DNA of 32,285 bases from a virus: positions 1 through 32,285 of the IMG/VR virus record IMGVR_UViG_3300025120_000282; one strand, 5' to 3'. Under the pieces are notes generated by a model. That model was not told the DNA's origin, did not search any database, and saw only the letters and a program-made list of their open reading frames with translations. Below, one piece after another: positions 1 to 9,164 of the stretch (the first letter of the stretch is position 1; every line of letters starts with the position of its first letter). A program made the translations under genes and the position numbers.

Positions 1-93
1 ATGGAGAGAGATCATGATGAGGCAAAAAAAAATGCTCAAAAGCTAATAAAAGTATTAGCTGATCTAATTCAATCCCTATCCGATGAAATCTAA
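1..93 (+). CDS. C-terminal part of a small hypothetical protein (left edge)
   Basis: An open frame runs from base 1 to a TAA at 91-93 and encodes 30 residues (MERDHDEAKK ... SLSDEI). The first codon is ATG, but the frame is open at the window edge, so this may be an internal Met and the gene may begin further left. The peptide is charged and looks helical, with a KLIKVLADLIQSL amphipathic stretch. It overlaps the next gene by 11 bases, which suggests translational coupling. I do not recognise the family; a small helical accessory or structural protein is all that can be said. Confidence 0.45.
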   Translation: MERDHDEAKKNAQKLIKVLADLIQSLSDEI

Positions 94-1186
94 TAAAGAG
101 TACGGCAAAAGACTAAGACTTTCCCCTGAAGAAGTTGACTATATATTACAAAAGAGAGCAACTAATTTAGACAATATAAACAATAACACAGCTTTAGATG
201 TGCATTGCGAAGAGCGTGGTATAGATAAAAAAGATATAGTTAGCGTAAAACACTGGCAAAGCGGCAGTGGAGACTACAGATTTTCTATTGTAACTAAAGA
301 AAATTTGGGGCTAGATGAAGAACAAATATTTGGTAAGGTAAATGATTTTATTTCTAACTACTCTCCTGATTACATTCCTCTTAAAAATTTCAGAGAACGC
401 AAAGGTGGTCACTTGCTAGTTGTTAATCCTTCTGACATCCATATAGGAAAGTATGCTAATGAGAAGGAAACAAATCAAGAGTATAACAATGATATTGCCG
501 TAGCAAGGGTTATAGAGGGTGTTAAAGGTCTTATTGACAAGGCTAAGGGATTTGATATAGATAGGGTGTTGTTTTGCATAGGAAACGATGTGCTCCATAT
601 CGACAATGTTTATTCAACCACCACCAAAGGGACTTATCAGGATACAGATGGTAAGTGGTGGGAGCATTATGAGATTGCTTTGATGTTATATGTCAAGTGC
701 GTTGAGATGCTTAGAAAGATTGCTCCCGTAGACGTTCTTCACAGTATGAGTAACCATGACTACCAATCTGGATACCATCTAGCTCATACATTAAGAAGTT
801 GGTTTAGAAAAGCTACTGATGTCACTTTTGACATTAGTGTTGCACATCGTAAATACTATCAATATGGTAGCAATTTAATTGGCTTGGAGCATGGGGATGG
901 TGCTAAGATGGTAAACTTACCCTTGTTGATGGCACAAGAGCAGCCTTTACTCTGGTCGAAAACTACACATAGATATTTTTACTTACACCACATACACCAT
1001 AAGGTAAAGCATAAGTGGTTAGACGCAAAAGATTATATTGGTGTAACTGTAGAGTACATGAGAAGCCCATCATCATCTGATAGTTGGCATTCTCGAAAAG
1101 GTTTTACTGGAGCACCTTTAGCCTGTGAAGGATTCATTCATAGTAGATTAACAGGGCAGGTTGCTCGCTTAACACATTATTTTTAA
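83..1186 (+). CDS. calcineurin-like metallophosphoesterase
   Basis: This 367-aa protein carries the ordered motif series of the calcineurin-like metallophosphoesterase superfamily. D118-x-H120 sits in VVNPSDIHIGK after a hydrophobic strand. GND is at 167-169, standing in for GDxxD. SNHD at 223-226 replaces GNH[D/E], H270 lies in LEHGD, and a histidine cluster HHIHH at 302-306 replaces GHxH. Family members are two-metal phosphodiesterases or nucleases (SbcD/Mre11 type) or phosphatases; the substrate here cannot be read from sequence. The first 110 residues lie before the catalytic core and contain RLSPEEVDYIL, which could be a small helical DNA-binding element (inference). It overlaps the preceding small gene and lies on the strand opposite to the structural operon, so it probably belongs to a nucleic-acid metabolism or accessory cluster. 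All metal-ligand positions appear occupied, so it is likely active. Confidence 0.75.
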   Translation: MKSNKEYGKRLRLSPEEVDYILQKRATNLDNINNNTALDVHCEERGIDKKDIVSVKHWQSGSGDYRFSIVTKENLGLDEEQIFGKVNDFISNYSPDYIPLKNFRERKGGHLLVVNPSDIHIGKYANEKETNQEYNNDIAVARVIEGVKGLIDKAKGFDIDRVLFCIGNDVLHIDNVYSTTTKGTYQDTDGKWWEHYEIALMLYVKCVEMLRKIAPVDVLHSMSNHDYQSGYHLAHTLRSWFRKATDVTFDISVAHRKYYQYGSNLIGLEHGDGAKMVNLPLLMAQEQPLLWSKTTHRYFYLHHIHHKVKHKWLDAKDYIGVTVEYMRSPSSSDSWHSRKGFTGAPLACEGFIHSRLTGQVARLTHYF

Positions 1187-1209
1187 TGGTAATAATCTGG
1201 CCTAGTTAA

Positions 1210-1359
1210 ATGAAAACTTATTTAATAAAATATACTTTAAGAGATGGTAAGCAAGAAAGCGTTACTATAGAGACTAACGATCTATTTAATTCTTTGTTTC
1301 AGTATGAAAGAAACAGAGACGTTCAAAGCTGGGATCTAATACAATTAATTCCAGAATAA
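1210..1359 (+). CDS. small hypothetical protein (49 aa)
   Basis: This short frame starts at ATG 1210 with an A-rich context (AGTTAA-ATG), 23 bases after the metallophosphoesterase stop, and ends with TAA at 1357-1359. The product reads MKTYLIKYTLRDGKQESVTI and continues to LIQLIPE. It looks like a compact beta-beta-alpha-beta fold: a strand pair (YLIKYTLRDG, ESVTIET), a helix with aromatic residues (DLFNSLFQYERN) and a closing strand (WDLIQLIPE). Similar small proteins are common in phage accessory operons. The last 15 bases overlap the tail of the convergent 82-aa gene on the other strand. Function is not recognised. Its protein-like composition, same-strand spacing and clean start favour a real gene. 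Confidence 0.6.
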   Translation: MKTYLIKYTLRDGKQESVTIETNDLFNSLFQYERNRDVQSWDLIQLIPE

Positions 1360-1593
1360 AACCTTAGAATTTTTTTTAATTTTTACAAGCTCCTCACATT
1401 TTTCGTACTCTTCAGTATAAACAAAATGATCTATTAGTATATCATATATAGGATGATTATTATCTAATATAGGCTCGTCAGGATTATGTACAAAGTAAAC
1501 ATCATCGTCTGTTTTAAAAAAGTCTTCTAACTTTTTCTTTCCAGTTACCAAGAGGTATGAGTTATTCATGGACTCGTCTTCGTCAAACATCAT
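1345..1593 (-). CDS. acidic hypothetical protein (82 aa), last gene of the structural operon
   Basis: The start ATG (1593-1591) overlaps the TGA stop of the 2524-aa gene in an ATGA arrangement, so translation is probably coupled and the gene closes the late operon. The product is short and strongly acidic in its N-terminal half (MMFDEDESMNN; FKTDDDVYFVHNPDEPILD) and lysine-rich at the C-terminus (VKIKKNSKVLFWN). No signal peptide or membrane segment is visible. Two adjacent Met codons exist, and a further in-frame Met at residue 9 could also serve as start. It may be a small virion component or chaperone of the giant upstream protein, but that rests only on position. It overlaps the convergent plus-strand gene by 15 bases. 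Confidence 0.65.
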   Translation of the reverse strand: MMFDEDESMNNSYLLVTGKKKLEDFFKTDDDVYFVHNPDEPILDNNHPIYDILIDHFVYTEEYEKCEELVKIKKNSKVLFWN

Positions 1594-4500
1594 CTTTTTT
1601 GTATAGGTCTTCTAGGTTTTCTAGGACGTTTTTTCCCTGGATTTGCAGTTTTCCATTTTCTTGTATTTCTAGAATAATCATTGTAGTTTTTTAAATCTCT
1701 TTTGTATTTCTTTAGTTCTTGATTGTAAATTACTCTGTTGTATTTTGCTCTGTTATTCTTTTTTAATTTTTTTAACTCGTCCTTTGAGTAAGTTTTTTCA
1801 GGCTTTCTTTTTAAATCTTTATAGATATCTGCTAATAAAACTTTTCTAACATCTCTATATAAAGGGATAAATCCAGTGTTTCCTAAAAATTCTACTGGTA
1901 ATCTTTCATTAATCTCTCTACCTTGTCTTTTTCGTGCTTCAGATGTTTTTCTTTGAGGCTCAGTAAGTTTTTTTACACCAAAAGCTAAAGATTTTACTGG
2001 TGGAGAATAAGGCCCTAAAAAGTTAGGGGCTAACTTACCTACGTCTGTACCTCTTCCAGACTTATAATCTTGACCTGTTCTAACTAAAGGAATAATATTA
2101 TACTGTATAGCATCTCTATACTGGTCGTAGTCCCCATCTCTCAGTGCATCTCCAAACTCTGCGTTAAGCAATTCAATATTGTAATTCTGTATTGTTTTAA
2201 AAGCGTTACCAAAGTTTCTTCCTAAAAGTAAAGAACTAAAAGTTGTTGCAAGTGCCTGCCCAACTTGCTGGTCTAAATCTTTTTCTTCGTCTTCGCTCTC
2301 AACACCAAAAGCTTCCAGCATTAATTCTCCTGCAACCTTTATTCCTAATGAGTAAGCTGTCATTCTCAATGTAACAGCAGCCAACAGCTTAGCTCCTTCT
2401 GATCTTGATATACTGCTATCACCATAAGTAAATGTGTTTTGCATTAATCCTGCCATACCAACAACTGATGTATCAAACTCTTGCTTTAAGAAAGTAGTCA
2501 TAAAGTTATTAAAGTTTACCCAAATTTCTTCTATTCCCTTAGCGTCTTTACCTTGTAGTCTGGACATAAATGGATTGTCTGTAGCTCCAATCAAAGTAAC
2601 AAACTCGTCAGCTTCTTTCATAGCAGTGTCTAAAGCTTCTTTGTTTTCTGTTATGTAAGCCTCATCATTAGCAGCAATTTTATTATAGTCAATATCTTTA
2701 CCTGTTATCTCTTTAAATCTATCAGATAACTTACCTAATAAGAAAGGCTTCATCACCATCTTGTCAGGACTACTTATTAAGGTGTCCGCTATAAGAGCTG
2801 TAAAGTTTTGTAACTTTTTACCAGTAGCATCCCAAACCCCCATTACCTTTTCTTTAGCAGCACTTACGAATCTTTCTCCTTTATATGATTTTTTATTTAA
2901 CAATTCCAAATCAACTTTAGATGACATTAAGTTTGTTCCTGTTACCCTTGTTATTGTTTTACTATTTAAGTTGGTTAGTACATCTATTAGCTCTTCAGTA
3001 GACAGTCTATTTTTTTTAGATCTTCCTGAAGCAAAAGTTTTTGGATGAACCATCGCAAACATCATGTTTGACATATACTCAACCGCAGCTCTATAAGAAC
3101 TCACAAGCATTGTTCTATAGCCAAGCTTTTGTAGTCCAGACTGAACCATTTGCATAAAACTATTTTCTACAAAATTACTTCCCAAGACATTTTGTACAGA
3201 CTGGCTAATTGCTTGGTCAAGAGAATCTAAAAACATTTGAACTTCTGCTGGTGGACTTCCATTGTAGTCTTTAATAAGAGTATCTTTTAGTGCTTTAAAT
3301 GTTTGCTTAGCCTTTCTAACTGGCGTAGTCATAAAGTAATCTAAATTGGTAAACTTAGATCCTCGCTCTGATGCATTTATTGCACTGGTATAAATAGGAC
3401 TAACTAATCCAGTTCTTTCAATACCAGATTTAGACTTTGTTGATGGCCGTCTGTTTGCCTCTGTGCTATTTAAAAAGTCATTTATTACATCTTTATTTAT
3501 ATCAACTCGCTCTCTGCTCTTTGGTCTTACAGATATATGCGTATAGTTTTGTCGTGCTATAAATGCAGCATCTCTTTGTTGAGCTGCGTATACTGCCTTT
3601 GCTGTGTTATCAATATCTATTTGTTGTAATATTTTTAAAGCTTCTTTTTCTTGTTTGTTAAACTTATTATATATACTACTTACACTTACGTCTTTTTTAT
3701 CATAATCTTTTCTAATCTTTTTTAATACCTCAACCTCTCTTTTACTTTGAGGATCGTAGAGCTGGTTTGCTTCTAAGTATTGGATAGTAGCATCTAACCA
3801 TTCTATTGCGGGTTTTACTTTTTTATCTGTTAACCTATTTGTATCGTATTCAAGCTGTATTCTATAAAACATTAATCTTGCATCAGCTTCTGCCACTTTG
3901 TTTAGAGAAACTACGCCTAATTTTGTATAAGCTTTTTCTAATAACTTCCTAGCATTGTCTCTTAATTTGCTTTCTTTTTTATTAGAAACCTCCATTTGCT
4001 GTTGGTTAACAGCCATATCATTAAAGAATGCATTAAACATTTTCTTTGTGTTAAAGTCACCAAAAAGTCTGTCTATATTATAAAGCTGTCCTCTCTCTAA
4101 TGCGTTGTAAAATTTAGATTGTTTGTTAAAAGGATTAAATGTTTTTAGTTTAGAGTACAAGCCTTCTATGGTAGGTAGTTTTAATTTTTTACTTTTTATA
4201 TCGCTTACTAAAGGAGCGGCATCTCTTTGAGCTTGTATTTTAGACATTAGTCTAGACATTATACCAGGAGCATAACCATTATTTAAAGTATTTGCAAGTC
4301 TAATAATGTTATTTAAATCTTCATTAGGCAGACCTTCTAAGGCTTTAGTGTTCTTGATTAATTTTATAAACTCTCTAACATCTTCTCTTGTTTTTCTAAA
4401 AGGAAATGACAAAGGAGATTCTTGGTCTATTCTTTCTTTACTAATTTTAATTTTTTTAACCCCTTCAATAAGTTTTTTTCTTTCAGCTGCTTTTTGTTGT

Positions 4501-7500
4501 TCTGTCTTTACAGTCTTTACCCTAGGATTTATTGTATCTCTGTATACCTTCATAATAGACACATCATTCTCTGTTATAAGATCATTCTCTAATAAAAAGT
4601 CTATAGTTTTTTTATAAGCCACAGTTCCCTTAGCACTTATAAGAACATTATCTAAGAACAAGGATATAAGCTGAGGTATTCTAGAATATACATTGTTCAT
4701 TGACTCTAAAACATTACGAGCTTTTATAGCAACTAAACCAGCATCTTCTGCATTGTCTAACATTACAAGTCTATCACCTAAACCATTTATAATGTCTTTA
4801 TAGTCTTGATAAACTTCTTCAGGCACTACTGCTGGGTCTATTGTCACCACATCTCTAATTAAACTTTCTAGAGTAATATCTTTTCCGCTGATAGCATCTG
4901 CAATAATTCTACCAATACTTCTTTTTAAATTTACAGCTGCTCTCTTTGCTTTAGTTCTTAACTTACTAAATTCTGATTGTCTGTCGGCATCAATAAATAT
5001 TTTCTTGATTTTTTCTACCGTTTCATCTCGTGCTGCTTTATTTGCAAAAGCATCTTCTTCTACTACAAGCTCTAAAATCTTTCCTATTTCTTTATTGCCA
5101 AGCCTACCATCGTTTTTTAAAGTTTTTAAATACTCTTTTATTGTACCTAATCCTTTTCTGAATCCTTGATTTAACCCTTTTAAAATATTTAATTGTACAT
5201 CTTTAACCAACTGAGGGTCTTGTGACTGAAACAAATATGTTTGGTTTTCATCTTTACCATCAATAGCCTCTTCTGAAATATCTATAGTGGCATCTTCAGA
5301 CTTAACATTTTTAGGAACATCAGCTATATACTGACCACCCATAGCAGACCTAGCAGCAACTGTTTTATCTCTTTGCCCTAAAGGTGTTTGATTCATTTTA
5401 GGGTTTGCAGGTTTTGCTTTAGGGTATATTTTTCTTACGTCCACACCTTTATCAAAAACCATTATAGGTTTACCAGGCAACGAAAAAGGATAGGCTGGAT
5501 GATAGCCTGGGTCATTCTCATTTAACCTTACTACCTCTCCGTTCTTATCAAACTGAATTGCAGATACTACGTCTCCGTATTTAATATTTTTTAATGCTGG
5601 ATCGTTTACAACATTTTCTACGTTTCCATCAATTGTTTTTAATGGAGAGAATGGATATATCCCAAACTTATCAAACGACTCTTTACTCATAAAGGTTCGT
5701 GCAAATTCTCCTCTTACTTCAAAATTTGTAGTTTTAAATAAATCCTGTAACTCTTGATAATCTTTTATTTGTGTTGGTAATCCTTTCTTCTCTAATCCCT
5801 GTGCAACTTTTGTAAGTTTTAATTTTTGATTTATAAAGTCAACCATTTCTTTTGGTGAAGCACCTTTCTTTATTGCATTTGCTATTTCAGCATTTAAAAA
5901 ATCATAAAACTGTAGGTTTCCTGACACTCCTGCTGGTGCTTGAGCCATTACTAAACCAACACCGTCACTTGATGATATTTTTTGTAAAACTTTTTTTGCT
6001 GCTGTTTCATTTGAAAATACCCAGGCAGAATTACTGCCCTGTGATTGTGAGCCATATGGGTACATAAATCCACCGTTAAACATAAACTCTGTTCCTGATG
6101 GACTTTTGATCTTACCATAAGTTGCTTGATCAGCTGCAAAAACAAATGCGTTTGTACCACTTAATGTATTTATGTCACCTCTTACAATAGTGCTTAAGTC
6201 TATTCCACCCCTATCAATTTGTTCGTCTAAAATTTCTATCGGAGGCCCTTCATCCTTTATATTACTTGGTATAGGGCCATCAGCTCCTTCTACTGGTCTT
6301 CCCATATCAGCCACATCAAATGCACTTAAATCAACATCTCCAATTTCATTTCCTTGGGTTATGTCTTGAGCTAAAGCCGTTAAAAGTTCTTTTAAATTTT
6401 CATCGGTAGCTACAAAATCTTTAGTGATTAGTTTTATTTCAGGTGATGACGGTGCAAAAAAGTCTATTACTTTTTCTACCCAAGTCTTAACTGTTTTTTT
6501 CTCAGGAGCAGTAAAGGTGTCAAAGTTTTGAGCCATCATACCTATAAACTTAGTAAGCGTTTCTTCGTTCTGAACGCTTGGCCCTTGCTTTTTGTAGTTC
6601 TTCATGTTAATAAACAAGTCTATTTCCTTGGCCATTTTTGGATCTTTGATTTGTCTCATCAAAGTCTTAGCCATATTTCTTGTTATTTTAGAAACGTCTG
6701 AAAATTTATTATGAAGTATAGCGTGAAAAACTTCATGAGCTATTGTCTCATCTGTTGCAAATGACATATTTATATGTATATCATTATTAGATGGGCTAAA
6801 ATGCCCTCTTGCACTACCTCTCCTTTTTACTCTTTTACCTTTGTCATTAATATAGTCAAAACCTCTAGAACGTTTATAACTGGCTTCTGTTCTGTGAAGC
6901 ACTAAATTTGTTCCTGGCAGCAACTTACTTATAGCTTTTGCAGCATTTTCTGCTCTAGTTGTCATTTCTTTTTCTTGAGCTTCTTGATTTCTTAATGTGC
7001 CGTCTTTATTTCTACCCCTTGCATTATACGATGCAGGAAAAACCCTATAGTATGATGGGTCTATTCCCTTACTTGCTTGATCTTCTACTATATAAACCCT
7101 ATCACTAACCTCGCTTTGCTTTCCTATTAAAGGTTTTCTGCCTTTACGATTAGAGTCTTGTCTGTCCCTTTCTTCCTTGCCCATCTTTTTATTCTGATAG
7201 TTTCTATTTGCTACGTCTATTACAATAGTTCCATCATCATTTAATACAACAGTGTTCTTATCTGAACGTCTGTTTAGCCCTCCTTGAGAATCTAGACCTG
7301 GTACTATCGGAGAATTTCCATCCTCTACGTCAGCTACCTCTACGTCAGTATCAGAATCTGTGATACCACTTAGCTCTGCTATTTCATTTTTTATTTCTTT
7401 TAATCTTTTTTTACCAGCTTCAGTGTCATTACCCATAAGCTTGCTTTTTTCAACCTCTAATTCTACAATCTTATCGATATTTTTCTTTCCTCTAATTCCA

Positions 7501-9164
7501 GTTGTTTTAATTCCAGCGTCTTTAATTTTTGTTCTAATATTTTCTTCAAGACGAATACGCATGTATCTATCATTATATTTTTCTTCTACTTCTGGATCAT
7601 TTTTAATTATCATTTTTAATCCCATAAAAGTTACATCATCAGTCTTCTCAATAGACTCAAGAGTTTGTTCCCGAGTTTGAGTTACTGTTTCTCCTTGCGA
7701 ATCTTTTATTGCATATGAGGATGGAAAAAGTCTATTCCTTGCTGCATCTAACATTGCCTTTTTAACTGGAGTAGTAACTGGATCTGAAACTGTATTTATT
7801 GCATAACTTATTGGAGCTTTTCCTATACCTCCTAAGGCTTCAAAACCTATTTCTCTTACATCTTGTTCTTGTCCTACTAATGCTCTAGCAGCTGACTCAC
7901 CTACTCCTCCACCTATTGCTTCGGTTCCAAAGGTTGTTGCTAAAGCTCTTCTACCAACTAATTTTTTTGCTTTTATTATTCTACCACCCAGCCCTAATGA
8001 CAACCTATCTATTATACCAATAGCAGCACCTCTACCAACTGACTTTCTCCAAATCCTACCAAACGCTGCCTCATCATTTAGTATAGCTTTTATTCCCTTC
8101 TCATTAAACTCTAAATTATCTGTTGCGTCAATCTCTTCTTTTATAAACTCAGCAAATGAAAGACTTGATTCTAAAGTTCCTGACGCTACAGCAAAGGCTG
8201 TTCTTAAGGTTCCAGGATTAAATGCTCCCACAAGAGCACCTGGTATTGCTCCTATACCCCCAGCCAAAGAACCTGTACCCGCTCCAATAGCTCCACCAGT
8301 AGCAATGGTTCCAGCTCCAGCACTTATAGAAGCTGGGTTTAGTAATTGTGTTATTGTTTGTGCTCCAATTTGTAACAAGGCAGATGGGTTTTTCACAAGA
8401 CCTTCTAAGAATCCAGCCACTTTATTGTCAGCTGCGTCATAAATTTTATTAAAATTCATCATCTCATCTGTAGTTCCTTGGTTTTCTAAATTTTTTTGAG
8501 ATTGTAAAAAGGCTAAAACCTGCTCATCTGTAGCGTCACTACCACTAAGCATAAGACTAGCAGCCTCGTCAGCTGTATTTCCCTGCATAAAACCTTGTTT
8601 ACCAGCTCTATATACATCACCAATAAGATCTGTTACTGAATTTTTACCTACAATTTTCTCTAGGTATGTGTCTTTTTCTTGTGACCCCTCAATAAAAAAG
8701 TCTCCACCTCCAAACAACTCAGAGGTTTGATCTCTTTCTACTGGTACTACTTTAGATTGTTTAAATCCGTACTTATTAAAACCATCGTCAGCCTCTTCAT
8801 CTTCTTGTATAATTTCTTGATCTTCGTTTTTTTGATCAAAAGGTTGACCTGTAGTTGGATCTATAGGCGACTCAGGCTCAAGAGGTTCGCTTGAAGAGTC
8901 CGATGAAATAGGTGACTGACTCTCTGGTGTAGGAGATTCCATAGGCTCCTGAACCCCAATAGGTTCGGAAGAGTCTTTTTTTTTTAAGTTATAGGCCATA
9001 TTAAAATCATCAAAAGATTTAGTATAGAGCTTATCTCTTTTTATTACATCATATACTTGTTTTGCATATTGAGGATCTTCAAACTTCTTTTGGAAATCTG
9101 CAAATGATTTTGTATAATACTTTTCTCGTATTAATACATCGTATAATTTTTTTAATTTATCCAT
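1590..9164 (-). CDS. giant multidomain ejection/internal virion protein with zinc-metallopeptidase motif
   Basis: A 2524-aa protein is the largest product here. Residues 4-60 hold two copies of a unit of about 30 residues (LYDVLIREKYYTKSFADF and VYDVIKRDKLYTKSFDDF). An acidic, Pro/Ser-rich linker covers about 65-130. A Gly/Ala-rich hydrophobic stretch (about 255-345, with GAIGAGTGSLAGGIGAIPGA) could insert into membranes, and a second glycine-rich patch follows at about 370-440. A metallopeptidase signature HEVFH lies at 810-814, with E867/E868 as a possible third zinc ligand. The middle is alpha-helical and lysine-rich. A hydrophobic region and then a very basic tail (about 2430-2524, ending KKRPRKPRRPIQKR) close the protein. 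Position and size match T7 gp16 and the giant cargo proteins of crAss-like phages, so ejection with the DNA is inferred. Large polyvalent proteins of phages and plasmids also combine peptidase and membrane domains. No transglycosylase or RNA polymerase motif was found by eye. The start ATG directly abuts the upstream stop. Confidence 0.8.
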   Translation of the reverse strand: MDKLKKLYDVLIREKYYTKSFADFQKKFEDPQYAKQVYDVIKRDKLYTKSFDDFNMAYNLKKKDSSEPIGVQEPMESPTPESQSPISSDSSSEPLEPESPIDPTTGQPFDQKNEDQEIIQEDEEADDGFNKYGFKQSKVVPVERDQTSELFGGGDFFIEGSQEKDTYLEKIVGKNSVTDLIGDVYRAGKQGFMQGNTADEAASLMLSGSDATDEQVLAFLQSQKNLENQGTTDEMMNFNKIYDAADNKVAGFLEGLVKNPSALLQIGAQTITQLLNPASISAGAGTIATGGAIGAGTGSLAGGIGAIPGALVGAFNPGTLRTAFAVASGTLESSLSFAEFIKEEIDATDNLEFNEKGIKAILNDEAAFGRIWRKSVGRGAAIGIIDRLSLGLGGRIIKAKKLVGRRALATTFGTEAIGGGVGESAARALVGQEQDVREIGFEALGGIGKAPISYAINTVSDPVTTPVKKAMLDAARNRLFPSSYAIKDSQGETVTQTREQTLESIEKTDDVTFMGLKMIIKNDPEVEEKYNDRYMRIRLEENIRTKIKDAGIKTTGIRGKKNIDKIVELEVEKSKLMGNDTEAGKKRLKEIKNEIAELSGITDSDTDVEVADVEDGNSPIVPGLDSQGGLNRRSDKNTVVLNDDGTIVIDVANRNYQNKKMGKEERDRQDSNRKGRKPLIGKQSEVSDRVYIVEDQASKGIDPSYYRVFPASYNARGRNKDGTLRNQEAQEKEMTTRAENAAKAISKLLPGTNLVLHRTEASYKRSRGFDYINDKGKRVKRRGSARGHFSPSNNDIHINMSFATDETIAHEVFHAILHNKFSDVSKITRNMAKTLMRQIKDPKMAKEIDLFINMKNYKKQGPSVQNEETLTKFIGMMAQNFDTFTAPEKKTVKTWVEKVIDFFAPSSPEIKLITKDFVATDENLKELLTALAQDITQGNEIGDVDLSAFDVADMGRPVEGADGPIPSNIKDEGPPIEILDEQIDRGGIDLSTIVRGDINTLSGTNAFVFAADQATYGKIKSPSGTEFMFNGGFMYPYGSQSQGSNSAWVFSNETAAKKVLQKISSSDGVGLVMAQAPAGVSGNLQFYDFLNAEIANAIKKGASPKEMVDFINQKLKLTKVAQGLEKKGLPTQIKDYQELQDLFKTTNFEVRGEFARTFMSKESFDKFGIYPFSPLKTIDGNVENVVNDPALKNIKYGDVVSAIQFDKNGEVVRLNENDPGYHPAYPFSLPGKPIMVFDKGVDVRKIYPKAKPANPKMNQTPLGQRDKTVAARSAMGGQYIADVPKNVKSEDATIDISEEAIDGKDENQTYLFQSQDPQLVKDVQLNILKGLNQGFRKGLGTIKEYLKTLKNDGRLGNKEIGKILELVVEEDAFANKAARDETVEKIKKIFIDADRQSEFSKLRTKAKRAAVNLKRSIGRIIADAISGKDITLESLIRDVVTIDPAVVPEEVYQDYKDIINGLGDRLVMLDNAEDAGLVAIKARNVLESMNNVYSRIPQLISLFLDNVLISAKGTVAYKKTIDFLLENDLITENDVSIMKVYRDTINPRVKTVKTEQQKAAERKKLIEGVKKIKISKERIDQESPLSFPFRKTREDVREFIKLIKNTKALEGLPNEDLNNIIRLANTLNNGYAPGIMSRLMSKIQAQRDAAPLVSDIKSKKLKLPTIEGLYSKLKTFNPFNKQSKFYNALERGQLYNIDRLFGDFNTKKMFNAFFNDMAVNQQQMEVSNKKESKLRDNARKLLEKAYTKLGVVSLNKVAEADARLMFYRIQLEYDTNRLTDKKVKPAIEWLDATIQYLEANQLYDPQSKREVEVLKKIRKDYDKKDVSVSSIYNKFNKQEKEALKILQQIDIDNTAKAVYAAQQRDAAFIARQNYTHISVRPKSRERVDINKDVINDFLNSTEANRRPSTKSKSGIERTGLVSPIYTSAINASERGSKFTNLDYFMTTPVRKAKQTFKALKDTLIKDYNGSPPAEVQMFLDSLDQAISQSVQNVLGSNFVENSFMQMVQSGLQKLGYRTMLVSSYRAAVEYMSNMMFAMVHPKTFASGRSKKNRLSTEELIDVLTNLNSKTITRVTGTNLMSSKVDLELLNKKSYKGERFVSAAKEKVMGVWDATGKKLQNFTALIADTLISSPDKMVMKPFLLGKLSDRFKEITGKDIDYNKIAANDEAYITENKEALDTAMKEADEFVTLIGATDNPFMSRLQGKDAKGIEEIWVNFNNFMTTFLKQEFDTSVVGMAGLMQNTFTYGDSSISRSEGAKLLAAVTLRMTAYSLGIKVAGELMLEAFGVESEDEEKDLDQQVGQALATTFSSLLLGRNFGNAFKTIQNYNIELLNAEFGDALRDGDYDQYRDAIQYNIIPLVRTGQDYKSGRGTDVGKLAPNFLGPYSPPVKSLAFGVKKLTEPQRKTSEARKRQGREINERLPVEFLGNTGFIPLYRDVRKVLLADIYKDLKRKPEKTYSKDELKKLKKNNRAKYNRVIYNQELKKYKRDLKNYNDYSRNTRKWKTANPGKKRPRKPRRPIQKR

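Noticed and set aside
1347-1377. Possible plus-strand terminator: AATTC ... GAATT followed by eight T residues
   Set aside because: The stem is only five AT-rich pairs with a long loop and lies inside the coding end of the 82-aa gene, so it is too weak to call.
5951-6160. Minus-strand frame of 69 codons overlapping the giant gene in another frame
   Set aside because: It lies wholly inside the 2524-aa gene and has an unlikely composition, so it is a shadow frame.
1590-9164. Virion RNA polymerase (N4 or crAss type) inside the giant protein
   Set aside because: I looked for DxDxD-type or T7-like polymerase motifs by eye and found none; the only enzyme signature seen is HEVFH.
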